Shown piece by piece: positions 39,549-49,953 of a stretch of DNA of 64,000 nt (positions within the stretch are counted from its first letter, which is position 1; each line of letters starts with the position of its first letter). The notes under the pieces were generated by a model, which made no database searches, was not told the DNA's origin, and was given only the letters and a program-made list of their open reading frames with translations. Origin of the DNA: Leishmania mexicana MHOM/GT/2001/U1103 (lineage: Eukaryota; Euglenozoa; Kinetoplastea; Trypanosomatida; Trypanosomatidae). The position numbers were made by a program, and so were the translations under genes. Location: positions 62,001 to 126,000 of the forward strand of contig NC_018323.1 of the NCBI RefSeq assembly GCF_000234665.1. Reading direction: 5' to 3'.

Positions 39549-42500
39549 GCCGATGGGGCAGGCGCCGAAGCTCCCGCATCCGTGGCCTGCGTGGACGGAA
39601 GCCCACACGGACCGCCCCACGTTGCGGCTATTCGGCCTACCCGCCTGCGGTGCCGCGCTGGCCCAGCTGGCGGGGCAGATGCAAGATGCGTCGGAGCAGG
39701 GCCAGCTTGCCGCGACGTCGCGACTATACTTCTGCCCCCTTGCCCACGCCGTGGATTACAGGGGCACTGACTTGCGTGCGTTTGATGTGGAGTGGGGCCG
39801 GGGGCACTGCCACGACGGCGGCGGCAGTGGCGCATCCGCTGCGCCGCGAACGACAGCGGCACTCAGTGACTCGTCTCCTGTGCTATCGCTCGGGATGGAA
39901 CTGCCCGTAAGCGATGATGGTGACCCTGCTGAGGCGGCGGCCGGACGCGCGGCCTCCACTCCGCCGCTGCGAGTGGTCGTCTTCAGCAACGCCCACATGC
40001 TCTTGAAGCGAGCGATTCGCCGCTTGCTAGATCAATGGACCCGGAATGGAGCGTCAGTGCGCAAGCTACGCCAGCAGCAAGAGCGCGCGCGGGCCGGGCC
40101 GCGCGAGTGGCGCACGCTCATGGATAGGCACCTGCTTCTTCCGCTTGATGCCGCGGCCATTCTGCCCCACGTGCAAAGTCTCTCGACCCCCTTCGGCGAC
40201 GTGCAGGCCGTCTTTATTGGCTACACGGCAAGCCAAGGCCCTGTCGAGGGGGCGAAGGTGATGAATCGGCCATTGGATGCGGGTAAGCATGCGCCACCTC
40301 CTCTGCCGGTGTTACCGACATCAACATCGTCTGTAGGTTTCCCCGCGCGCGTCGAGCTTGCGGTGAGCGCGAGCGCGCATTCGGACTTGCTTCATGTGGA
40401 GGAACCCCTCTCCGCTGCTTTGCTCCGTGCATCCACCCTCTATCGCAGGTGCCTCGACGCAGCACAGCGTCGTGAGTTGGTGGAGGCGGTGGTGCAGAGC
40501 ACTGTGGATGGCGCTCCTGCGGGAGCTTTCTTCATGAAGCGGCAGTCTCAGCGACTCTCTAGTGGTCGTCTTTTATTCAAAACCAGTAAAGTGCCCCTAA
40601 CTGGCACTCAAGGTCGCCTGCAGCTGCACGAGGCGTGCGAGGCTGCCCTGTCGCTCTTATCCCCACTGGAAGGCTTCCTGCACCCCCACCTCGGCACTGA
40701 GCGAACTCGTGGCAACCGTCCTGCGAGGGACGACGATGTCGTGTCGCTGCTTGTCATGTACCCATTCTTGAGCACCGTGCGCATTCGCCACGTTCTGCTA
40801 AGCGCTTTTCACGTACGTGTTACACCAACCTCGACCGCGGGTGACGATGCTCCATCGGCTGTGGCTGCTGCTGCTGCCGATGGCCCTGGCGCAGCTGGGG
40901 AGGTGGCGTGTGTCCGCGGCGGCACCGACAGTGGTCCTGTTGTTCCTGCAGCGGCGCCTCCCTGCGACCCCCGCGTCCACTTTGTCGAGTCGCGCCTGCG
41001 TGTCAATGAACACGAGCAGCGCGAGCGTCATGTCCTGCTGCAGGCGGCGAAGGTGTGTGCCGCGGCGGCGGCGGCCTCAGTGAGGGCAACCCCTTCCTGT
41101 GCGCCACGCGCACCGCTTCTTTTTCAAGCGTATGCCGCCTATGTGGAGCCTCCGGTGCTGCTGGGGTTGTGGACGCCAACGCTTCCGTTCCGGGCCCCCA
41201 CGTTGGCGGATGTGATGGCGTTGCGCTGCTTCTTGTTAGAGCCACTCCGCACCAGCTACGCAGCCTCGGACCGAGCTCCTACAGATGCGCTGCCTCGCGC
41301 CGGCTACGCGGACGGCGGCGGTAGCGGTGGCATGGTCGCGCTTCGAGTGGATGATGTGGATGCCATTCACTTTGACGACGCCGACGGGGCAACGCGCCAC
41401 AGACGCACCCACTGCATGTTTGGCATCCGGGCATCCCTGTCCCCCGCATCTACAGCTACACCACGCCCGCGAACAGGAGCCGGCGCGGTGGGTGAGGAGA
41501 GTCTGCGGGACGCGAGCGGCCGCGACCTCATCGCGCGTGAGCTGGCGCTGTTGGAGACGCTGCTGCAGCAGTGTCTCAAGGAATGCGCGCGGTCAGCGAC
41601 GTTTTTCCCGCTGTGGGCGGAGCACCGCCGCTACGACGACGCTTCTCCCTGTGCTACCACGTACCAAAGCAGCAAGGCGGGCCCCATGACGAGCCGTGGC
41701 GATGGTGGCCCTGCGGGGCTCAATTTGCTGCCCTTCCCGTTCTTTCCCTCAGGAACAAATCACCATCCCTCTCTCAACTTTTCTGGCGCGATGGAGTCGT
41801 TGGCGTCGTGGGCGCCACAATTGATAGAGCTGCGTCTTTTGAGCTTGGCTGCGGCACAACGGCCTTTACTCTCCCTGACGATCCGCAGTCGGGTGGTGCT
41901 GCTTGAGTCGGTGTACGTGCCGGCCAGCGACGAGGTGGACGCACCGGACGACGATGCCGAGAAGGTTGCGGCAAGGAGCGGAAGAAAAGGGCCCAACCAC
42001 GCTTTTTTTCGACGCGGGCAGGTGTGCGAGGTGGCCGGCTTTGTTCCCTGCGACCTTCTCCTTGGCCGCGAAGCGGCGTCAACGGCGTCGGAGGGCGCCG
42101 GGGGGTCCATGAGCCGCGACCAGAGCGCCACGTGTGGGATGTCTTTTCCACGCCTCGTGCGGCAGCAGGTGGCTGGTTGCTCTCTCAGTGAGCGGCGAGT
42201 GATAGAGCACTACATGGCCCAGCAACGGCACGCGTCGACCTTGCCGTTGCTGCGCTGTTGCATCGCTCCCCAGCTGCGCCAGGAAGATCATCTGAGACAG
42301 CCGTGCACCGGCCTTTTCGTGCTTGCCCCCCGCTGCGCCGTTGTCGGCGGCTACCGCTCCCTTCACTACTACGGCCTGCCTCTGCTTCACCTGCCATTGC
42401 TCATCATGGCTGGCGGTTTAGCCCGCTCTCCGCCTCCCCACTCGGCCGTAAGCGCCTCTAAGCTGAGCAAGACCGCCCTAGGGTCTTGCAGAGCGTCGCG

Positions 42501-43002
42501 CGCGTCTGCCTTGGGCAACGACATTGGCGCACCGCCAGCACTTCTCACCGCTACCTCGCCCTCGGCCTCCTTCGACTATGCCCTGTCGCATCTCTTTCAC
42601 CAGCATCACGCCGACCCGGCCAGTTGCAGAGCAACTCTATGCTTAACATCACAAGAGCGACAGCAGGGCCTCGATCTGCTCTTCGAACAGCTGCGCAACG
42701 CCACTGCCGCGGCTAGCGATGGTGCGAAAGTGGCGTGTGGGAACGACACCTCACCACGCTCGCCAATATCCTTTGTGGAGGACGTTCTCTTTTCTGATGT
42801 GTCGCATGACCCTCGCAACGGGAAACCCGCGGATGCTGTCACTGCAGGTGACCGTGACAGCAGTGATGCACACGCGGTGCTGACGCCACTGGTTTGCTGT
42901 CCGCTGCTGACCGAGCTGGCCCTCTACGCGCGCGTGCATGAGGGCCTCGACAGCGCCGCACTCGTCTCTAAGCAGCGCACATGCGCGTGCACTGTGAAGT
43001 GA
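39292..43002 (+). CDS. 3' part of the frameshifted long unknown gene
   Basis: 1,236 codons from the first ATG in this frame. Gene-like third-position bias is convincing only from about 39550, so the ATG at 39553 or, more likely, continuation from the upstream frame (38511-39548) marks where it becomes coding. The product is Ala/Leu/Arg-rich with several low-complexity insertions and no domain I can name. Recognisable blocks include HMLLKRAIRRLLDQWTRNG, LLPLDAAAILPHVQSLSTPF, LLVMYPFLSTVRIRHVLLSA and a C-terminal VVGGYRSLHYYGLPLLHLPL. The frame ends at a stop at 43000-43002, with no further break across 3.4 kb. Such length without other lesions argues for a single recent mutation or an assembly indel, not an old pseudogene. 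Function is unknown. Confidence 0.7.
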   Translation: MLTGDLCKGAQVIPVAGAGGSRAGIPAPFGARQRTTSARGGTREVQAAARCPWNTRCRVLQPPSSSRLGCSSTRAVASWVTVSASKPMGQAPKLPHPWPAWTEAHTDRPTLRLFGLPACGAALAQLAGQMQDASEQGQLAATSRLYFCPLAHAVDYRGTDLRAFDVEWGRGHCHDGGGSGASAAPRTTAALSDSSPVLSLGMELPVSDDGDPAEAAAGRAASTPPLRVVVFSNAHMLLKRAIRRLLDQWTRNGASVRKLRQQQERARAGPREWRTLMDRHLLLPLDAAAILPHVQSLSTPFGDVQAVFIGYTASQGPVEGAKVMNRPLDAGKHAPPPLPVLPTSTSSVGFPARVELAVSASAHSDLLHVEEPLSAALLRASTLYRRCLDAAQRRELVEAVVQSTVDGAPAGAFFMKRQSQRLSSGRLLFKTSKVPLTGTQGRLQLHEACEAALSLLSPLEGFLHPHLGTERTRGNRPARDDDVVSLLVMYPFLSTVRIRHVLLSAFHVRVTPTSTAGDDAPSAVAAAAADGPGAAGEVACVRGGTDSGPVVPAAAPPCDPRVHFVESRLRVNEHEQRERHVLLQAAKVCAAAAAASVRATPSCAPRAPLLFQAYAAYVEPPVLLGLWTPTLPFRAPTLADVMALRCFLLEPLRTSYAASDRAPTDALPRAGYADGGGSGGMVALRVDDVDAIHFDDADGATRHRRTHCMFGIRASLSPASTATPRPRTGAGAVGEESLRDASGRDLIARELALLETLLQQCLKECARSATFFPLWAEHRRYDDASPCATTYQSSKAGPMTSRGDGGPAGLNLLPFPFFPSGTNHHPSLNFSGAMESLASWAPQLIELRLLSLAAAQRPLLSLTIRSRVVLLESVYVPASDEVDAPDDDAEKVAARSGRKGPNHAFFRRGQVCEVAGFVPCDLLLGREAASTASEGAGGSMSRDQSATCGMSFPRLVRQQVAGCSLSERRVIEHYMAQQRHASTLPLLRCCIAPQLRQEDHLRQPCTGLFVLAPRCAVVGGYRSLHYYGLPLLHLPLLIMAGGLARSPPPHSAVSASKLSKTALGSCRASRASALGNDIGAPPALLTATSPSASFDYALSHLFHQHHADPASCRATLCLTSQERQQGLDLLFEQLRNATAAASDGAKVACGNDTSPRSPISFVEDVLFSDVSHDPRNGKPADAVTAGDRDSSDAHAVLTPLVCCPLLTELALYARVHEGLDSAALVSKQRTCACTVK

Positions 43003-44494
43003 TCGAATGCTGAAAAAGAGAAGAAATGAACGCGCTGGTCACCGCTACGGGCTATCCATTCGAGATGTCAGCGTGCGCGTACATGTGCGTGTGTGCTCCT
43101 CACCACGCCATGGCGTCTTTTCTTTTTTTAAAATTCGGCGAGGGGGGGGGATAGGATGGGGGACTATGACGGGAACCGCCGTGCGCTTGATAAGTGTCCT
43201 CCACTTGGTCGTTGACGGAATTGCTTCCGTGCGCGCACGCCCCCCCCCCCCACTTCCCTTCCCATCTCTCCCTCTGTTCTTCTCTGTTCCCATCGCTGAG
43301 GGGACGCGAAGCGCATCTGCTCCTCTTGATCTGCTGCCTTTGCTGCTCTTTTTATTTTTTTTCCCGCGTGGGGTGGTGTAGTGGGGGGATCTCCTCTTTT
43401 TTTCGTGTGTGCTCTCGTCGTGAACTTGAGGCCGCCTCGCCTCCCGGCTCCGCCCCACTTTTGGTTTGTCTCCCGTACATGGAACGGAGGAGGAGAAGGT
43501 CACAGAAGAACAAAAAAGATAATCAATGAGTGGCACGAAGGGCGTTGCTCACCTCCCCAGGTGTGTGCGGTTGTGTGGCGCGCCGTCGAGGAGAAGTGCG
43601 CTGGTCTCTGGGTGCATCCACGGTGCCGGAGGAGGACCAGCGACGGATTACTCACTACCCCGCATGGATCCCTCTCTTTGCACCTCTCTCGCCCCTCGTG
43701 TTCGCGTGGCTTTTGCAGCGCGCGATGCCACATCGGGTGCCGTGGCCTGCGCACGTTCGTTCGTGTGTTTCCTCGGCCCGTGCCGGTGTCTGCGCCGTCA
43801 CGACTCTCTCTTTGTTTTTCACACTCTTGCACCCGTTCATCTTCCTCTCTCCCCCCATGCGCGCGTATGGGTGCGCATGTGCCAGCTGTGTAGTAGGGAT
43901 AGTACGCGTGATCGCCTATTTTTGTTTGGTTTGGCTTTGTATACCCTCTCTTCAGTGGGCGCGATAGGGGACCATCTGTAGCATCGCGATTCCCCGATTT
44001 GCACGACAGACACAGAAAGGCACGCGGACACACTCAAGCCCTTGCCCCACCCGCTCCACTCTTCTTTTTCTCTCACACACACACACGCCCGGCCTTACTC
44101 AGACGCACGTCGGTGACGTCGAGCCAAGGACCTTGGGCGGCGATTTTGACTTCACAGATAACGCAGGAGGATCGCCCTCTTGTCACATATATATATATAT
44201 AAGGAGTCCCGCGCCAAGGGGATCGGGTGAGCACGCGCACTTGTTGATCGCCGCGCACAACCTCTTCCTCATCCCGCCCTCCACGTGCTACCCTATCCTT
44301 TGTCTTTCCTCCCCCTCCCCCGCCCTTCTCCGCTCTCTCTATCCCTCTCGTTCCCTCGGCCCTGCGCTTGCACATCACATCGCCGCGGTCCGTCACCACG
44401 CTGAGCCCTTTTTGCGTCCCTTTCTGCCGTCTTTTCGCGTCTCTTCGCCTTCCTTTCCGTTCTCTTACCCTGCGCCGCCGCCGACGGTCGCGGG
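43003..44494 (+). other. Intergenic spacer upstream of first U-box/CCCH gene
   Basis: About 1.5 kb with no credible gene. It contains poly-G and poly-C runs (43142-43150 and 43240-43250), a T-rich block at 43345-43365, a (TA)n at 44189-44202 and pyrimidine tracts at about 44262-44365 and 44400-44465 that suit a splice-acceptor signal. Confidence 0.45.
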
Positions 44495-45439
44495 ATGATG
44501 AAGTCCAACGTCGATGCCGACGCCGCCGCGATGAGTCCCTACCACGGCAACGGCATGATGGCGCCTGCCATGAACACGAACGAGCCAATGCAAGTGGTGT
44601 ACAACCGCACACAGAAGCGCGTGCCGGTGTTCCGCGACAGCCTGATTGTGTACGAGCAGCAGATGGTGCAGGTGATGGAGGAGCTGCGCACGCTGACGAT
44701 GGACGTGAATGCGCTTCGGGCGCATTACGAAGAGGCGCTCCAGGAGAAACTGTACATTGAGAACCTCGCCGCACAGGCGGAGAAGCGCGTGCAGGACGTG
44801 AAGGAAATCGTGGACCGCTACGTTGGTGTCAAGGACGCCGTGGTAGCCAGCGACGGCTTCACGTATGAGCGGGAGACGATCTCCTCGTATATCGAAGGCT
44901 GCAAAGAGGCTGGCGGCACGCCGACGTCGTACCAGACAGAGAAGCCGCTGACCTCGCTCCTGATTCCAAACCGCTCGCTCAAGACGTTGGTGGATCGCTT
45001 GGTGACGCTGCAGAAGGCGGAGCCGACGCCGTCGGCGCCGGCCGACCGCAACCCAGTGCAGCACCACTCGAAGTCAATGACGGCGGGTCGCGCAGGAAAC
45101 GTCTCTGTCAACCAACACGAAGGCCAGCGGCGCAACATGCACGGCGGCGGAAAGGACAGCTCCGGCCCGGTGGAGCTGAACGCCAAGGGGGAACGAGTGC
45201 ACCCGTGCATTCGTGTGTACGGGTACTGCAACTACAACGAGAGTTGCGCGTACGCGAAGTATCCGTACGATGCGTGCTTGTCGAATCTCAAGAACAAGTG
45301 CCGCTTCAAGAACCAGTGCCACGAGCGCCACGTCGAGTTCCGCGGCCCACTGGACGACTACGGTAACTGCGCCTCCACTAACCAGGGGCCTAACCAAGAG
45401 AACAATGCGTCCGAGTCCATGGGGGAGGCGAACAAGTAG
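44495..45439 (+). CDS. U-box plus CCCH zinc-finger protein (paralogue 1)
   Basis: 314 residues from ATG ATG at 44495. Residues ~50-108 form a charged helix, probably coiled coil. Residues ~110-172 match the U-box E3 fold: DAVVASDGFTYERETI, then PLTSLLIPNRSLKTLVDRL, the usual 'SDG-x-TYER ... LIPN-x-SLK' pattern. Residues 231-280 hold two CCCH-type units. The second is canonical, C261-x7-C269-x5-C275-x3-H279. The first is C238-x6-C245-x5-C251-x3 followed by Lys255 in place of His. CCCH fingers usually bind single-stranded RNA and U-boxes recruit E2 enzymes, so an RNA-associated ubiquitin ligase is a reasonable inference. A diverged paralogue with the same domain order lies at 49954-51135. The 3' flank carries a ~950 bp retroelement-like repeat shared with that paralogue. 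Confidence 0.88.
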   Translation: MMKSNVDADAAAMSPYHGNGMMAPAMNTNEPMQVVYNRTQKRVPVFRDSLIVYEQQMVQVMEELRTLTMDVNALRAHYEEALQEKLYIENLAAQAEKRVQDVKEIVDRYVGVKDAVVASDGFTYERETISSYIEGCKEAGGTPTSYQTEKPLTSLLIPNRSLKTLVDRLVTLQKAEPTPSAPADRNPVQHHSKSMTAGRAGNVSVNQHEGQRRNMHGGGKDSSGPVELNAKGERVHPCIRVYGYCNYNESCAYAKYPYDACLSNLKNKCRFKNQCHERHVEFRGPLDDYGNCASTNQGPNQENNASESMGEANK

Positions 45440-46811
45440 GCTCAATGCTTTTCATCTTGGGCGCTCCTCCGTCACCCTCTGCCACACGCACACAGACGTA
45501 GACACAGACACAAGTGGGACAACAAGGGCGGAGAACGGCACCGCAACCACCCTTGCCAGAGGGCCACCCCTTTTTCTCTGTCGTTTTAAAGGTTATATTT
45601 GTTGCATATATCTGCGTGTGTGTGTGTGCAAGAAGGCTGCTCTTGCTCTTCTCACTTCCTGCCGGATGCTTGCTGCTCTATGTCCGAGTGTGTTGGTGTG
45701 TATTCTCTGTTGTCGCCCGATTCAACGCCGGCATTTGTGCACCTCTCTCTCACACACACGGCACGCTTTCGCAAAAAAAAAACCGCCGTTTCCTCTCTCC
45801 TGCGTTGTCTTCGCTGTCTCTTCACGCCCCGCGCATCCGTTGCCCTTTCCAGCCGCCCCTTTGTTTGTGTTTCGCTTCTCGTTCCCCCCTTCCCTCCCCT
45901 CCTCACCTCTCCTGTTCCGTGTTCGGCGCGCTCTCGTTTCGTTGGCTCCTCTTCTCTCTCTTCCCCCGCAACGACCCGCCCCGCGTGAGCGCCGCCGCTG
46001 AGTGCTTCCTTTCTTGCCTGTTTTTTTTTACCGTGTGTGCGGAGCTGCATCCTCCTCCTCCTTTGCTCGGTTTTTGCGCACCTCAGCACCTCAACACCCC
46101 TCCCTCCCCCTCCCTACTCGTGCCGCGTGGCTCTGGCTGCTTTCACCTTCCTTTTCTTTCCATTTTCTCTCTGTGTGCGTGCTGGCCGCGTGCCTTTGTT
46201 GGCGTCTTTGGCCAGCGTGCGCTGGTGAGGCACTAGCCTCCTTGCGTGTATGCGTCGGGTGTGATGGCTGAGGTCTAGTGAAGGCACTTCTTGCCGATGG
46301 GGGTTGGGGGCGGCGGGATGAGGGGTGGAAGGATGACGGGTCGGGGTACGTCGGTGACTTGGCAAAGACGACGCCTCGCCCACGCACTGTTGCGTGCACA
46401 TGCACTCTTCTTCCCCATTCGCCCCCAAGGCAAACAGCACGTTTTTTTATTTCGGTTGTTTTTCCTCCGTGTTGCGAGACAACAAGAAGATGTCCTTGCC
46501 CAGGCCCGCACGGGCACCTGTCCACACTTTGGATGCCTTCAACCGCGGATGGTCGGAATCGACAGCGTGGAGTGCAGCTGGATCCACTGCCCTCCTGCCT
46601 GTGATCGCTGTGAGGTCATCCGACCCGGCGCTGTGTCCGATAGGCTACGTGTAATCCGTGGATCGCTCGAGGCTCGAAGCACGCCTTACTTCACGCCACA
46701 CTCTTGTCCACAGCGGCCTGATTGCGCCTACCGCGCTCGCGCGGCACGGGCTCCTCACCTGTCTGGTGTCTCTGGCTGCCCACCCCCTATGCCCTCTCAG
46801 AAGTACAAACC
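45440..46811 (+). other. 3' flank of first U-box/CCCH gene
   Basis: About 1.4 kb, T/C-rich to about 46270, then GC-rich and balanced from about 46270 to 46811. The second part looks less like ordinary UTR and could be diverged retroelement sequence, since it abuts the repeat at 46812; it has no counterpart beside the second copy. No gene is called. Confidence 0.4.
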
Positions 46812-47762
46812 ATGGGCTCTCTGTGCGCAGGCGCATGCCTATGCACGGGCCCCTTCGGCTTGACACGCCGACTCGTGTGGGAGGCGTGCGGATTCAGGAG
46901 AGGGTGGAGTGCCCCCCGCCGTCACAGACTCATGGCTGCGTCGCATCTGTTGTGGCACGTGCGGGCAAAGCCCGCCAGACGCGCCCCGGCGAAATGGGCG
47001 GAGACCGCGGATGATGACAGCGAGCACCCGTGACAGCAGCGCGGTCCTTAAGCAGGCCCCATGGTCCGCAAATGCTAGCACTGTGCGCACGCGCTGCCAA
47101 GCACCGCTGGGATGGTGTGCCACGTTCACGCAAGGCATCCAGAGGTCGGCAGAGCAAGGATGATGGACGGAGAGGGCGCGAAGGGATCCATACGAATCAG
47201 CCCTCTCCCCCCCCCCCCCCACACACCCAGTGCATGCGTGCGAAGCATGTGCGGCACATCCTCCATCCGACCGTGTGGGCTGATGCGGCGCAGATGCGGG
47301 AAGCATGACGAGAACAGGGCGAGGCGCGCCATCGAGTCCTCCCGGCTGGGATGTGGAGAGCCACTGCATCATATTGTGGAATGCCGCGGCTTGAGGCGAC
47401 TGAGGGCGAAGCATGGCATGCGGCCCGGGCACAGGGACTCGGAGGGCCCTGGCTCGCAGCTGGCCTGCTTCCTGCTTGAGGTCACCCGGCATGCACGTTG
47501 ACCACCCCCTGTTATCCTCACGGCGGACGCCACCGCCTCGGATCAAGGCATGGCGTCCACCCGCGTCCCCGTCTGGCGCTGATCGCGCAGCGCGTATGGG
47601 AGACGGGGACGAAGAAGGGCGAGATGAGCCCGTACGACGCACGGCGCGATTCGACGGCAGGGACGGCTCCTCCTGGTGGGCCAGTGGGGAGCTGTGGTGC
47701 AGCAGAGGTAGGCGAGCTGTGGTTGTGTCTGCGCGTATATGTTTGCTGTGACTTGTGCGTGC
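46812..47762 (+). mobile_element. Degenerate ingi/L1Tc-like retroelement fragment, ~950 bp direct repeat copy A
   Basis: Nearly identical to 51413-52361. By eye the copies differ by a few substitutions (for example CACGGGCC versus CACTGGCC near the start, GAAGAAGG versus GAGGAAGG near 47611), one A indel near 46967 and the length of a C run at 47206-47220. All frames are broken on the + strand. One short frame (about 47240-47501) contains LGCGEPLHHIVECRGLRRLR, recalling the C-terminal zinc-knuckle region of ingi/L1Tc non-LTR elements (C..H-x4-C). This suggests a degenerate ingi-related element. It lies about 1.4 kb downstream of a stop codon, likely in the 3' UTR. Family assignment is inference; the repeat itself is certain. 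Confidence 0.7.
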
Positions 47763-49953
47763 TGGAATGACATGTAAAGAAAAAAAGGTCCCCCGGTGGA
47801 TTCAATGCCGTGGGATATGGGCGGGCTGCTGACCGTTGCTGTGAAGCCAAGACTCTTTGTGTGGTCCCTCGCACCTGGAACACATGTGGGTGTGTTTTCG
47901 TGGGGGCGTCGCTGGATGTCTCGCTGCCCCTCGCTTTGCAGCTCTGGGGTGCACTGGCCGTATGCGTATGTTGTAGTGGTGTGCTCTTTTGTTTCTTTTG
48001 GGCGTTGCGCCGTTGTGTCGTCACGCAGGGGACTCGGTCTTGTTGACATTTTTTCTTTTTTTAGTGTCTTTATTTCTGCCGGCTTCTGTGGCGCGAAAGC
48101 GGGCGTGCCCACGTTTGCCCGTCCTTTGCCGGGGACGCGTTACCTTGATGCTTGTTGAAAGGCACATGTACGTTGTTGTGATGCGTGTGTGTGTACCTGT
48201 GAGTGGGTGCGTGCGGGGCTGCTGTTGGCGGGCCTTGTTGTTTGCTGGCGGGGTGCGTTCGTTTTTATTCTGCTCTCTCTCTCTCCCCACCCTGCGCTGT
48301 GTGTGTAGGGGTGGGGCGAGAGAGAGAGTGGAAGCGAGAGGGCGAGAATGAGAAGCACCGGAGGCGTTCTCTCTGTCTGGGTCTGTCTGTGTCTGTCGGT
48401 CCATCTTTTCGCATGTGCGTGCGCGTGTGCGATTCGCCAACTTGGTGCGCTTTCCGTTTTTTCGATCCCACTAACTAACGTGGAAAAAAAAACAGACCAA
48501 ATGGACGCACAGCGTTCACATCAACAGCACGTGGGGGTCAAGCACAGATGCCGACGTAGGGCTCAGGGGGAGCACCTCGTATAAACTCATGCACCGATGC
48601 ACGGTGAGTCCGGCCTGCTTGCACTCACCCACAGTCGCCAATGCGGGCACGAGTGCTACTTGGTGTGTACGTAAGTCCACAGCCGAGATACGTCTCTCCA
48701 CGGTTGCGCGTCTTCCTCCGTTTGTCTCGCCACGCTGAGTGCGAGTGAAGGGCAGAAGAGGCGCCGGAGAAGTGAGTCGGAGCTGTGGCGGGCTCTGCTC
48801 GTTTTGAAAACCTTCGACCGGAGTGCAAGAGTGGGGGGGGATAATCGAGAAAAAAGACAACGCAAAGCAGCGTGATGGTGAGGAGGAGTGCGTCGACCTA
48901 CTCGCCACCATTCGAATGGCATGCTGCAACGGTCATCGGATCGTCTCCCTTACACACACAAACGCAGCCCTGCACGTCTACGGCATTTTAGATGCCGAGA
49001 AGGCCGGTCATTGTAAGCGTTTGCGTTTTCCTTTTCCCCCGACCCTTCACGGCGCGCACGCGCACGTACACCCACGTGCTCCTATGATCGCTCAGAGTGA
49101 TTCTACACGCTAGCGGCCACCCATCACAACCACCGCCTCTCCATTTTGCCCTGCTATCTCTTGACTTTGCGTTGTTCCTCTTTTGTGCAACGCACGTGGC
49201 CATTCCGCTCTCGACACACCAACCGGGGCCTTCTCACGCACACACACACACACACACACACAGGCTGGTGGACAGACACGTTTCGCTTTTCTTCGCCCGT
49301 GCGCGCACCTCCTGCCTCGCCTCCTCCCTCGTCTTTTTTTGACGAAGCGAAAAAAAAACGTTGAGTCTTCGACGGCACCAACCAGGGACAATAACGAAAC
49401 AACGCGCGTGGAGAGCGGTACAGAAGAAGCTTGAATTGACAGACACGCCGACACGCAGCAAGGCGCTTACCCCCTCCCCCTCCCCCGAGTCATCACCTCG
49501 CCCTCGTCCCACTCCTGCATCGCGTACGCACTCTCTGTCTCTCGCTACCGCGCCCTGAACTCTCTCGCGCCCCGTGCTCATTTGGGCAGTTCATTGCTCG
49601 CGCAAGTGAGTGACGACAAGCGCTCATCCCCCCCCCCCTCCAGTTCATACCCCCGATGTCTTGGGTGTCCTTTTCTGTCCATCTATCTCCCTCTCTCTGT
49701 TTTCCCCCTCTCCTACAGGCTCGTGCCCGCTCATCTGTGCGCCACATCTCTCTTCTCCTCGTCTTCCCGAGAGCAACGACCACCCCTCCCCCCCGACTCA
49801 CCCACTCACTCGCCGCCAACTCCCTCGTGTGGCGCACTAAAAAAAAAGAACGCGACTCGGGTGTACACCGCCGCCGCTTCTCCCCACTCCTCTTCTGCGC
49901 GAACGCGAACACAGAGCGCCTTCGAGCGGAGAACAGCAACAAAACGTAAAAAG
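47763..49953 (+). other. Intergenic spacer upstream of second U-box/CCCH gene
   Basis: About 2.2 kb with no credible gene. T/G-rich to about 48480, then mixed. It includes a (CA)n at 49239-49262, C-rich runs near 49470-49490 and 49629-49640, and a pyrimidine-rich block at 49650-49800 that suits a splice-acceptor signal. Confidence 0.45.
49239..49262 (+). repeat. (CA)n microsatellite
   Basis: Twelve CA units in a non-coding spacer upstream of the second U-box/CCCH gene. Confidence 0.9.

Noticed and set aside
39347..39910. Third open frame (+2) across the frameshift zone
   Set aside because: Codon bias is weaker than the upstream frame before 39546 and weaker than the downstream frame after 39550, so a second shift through this frame is unnecessary.
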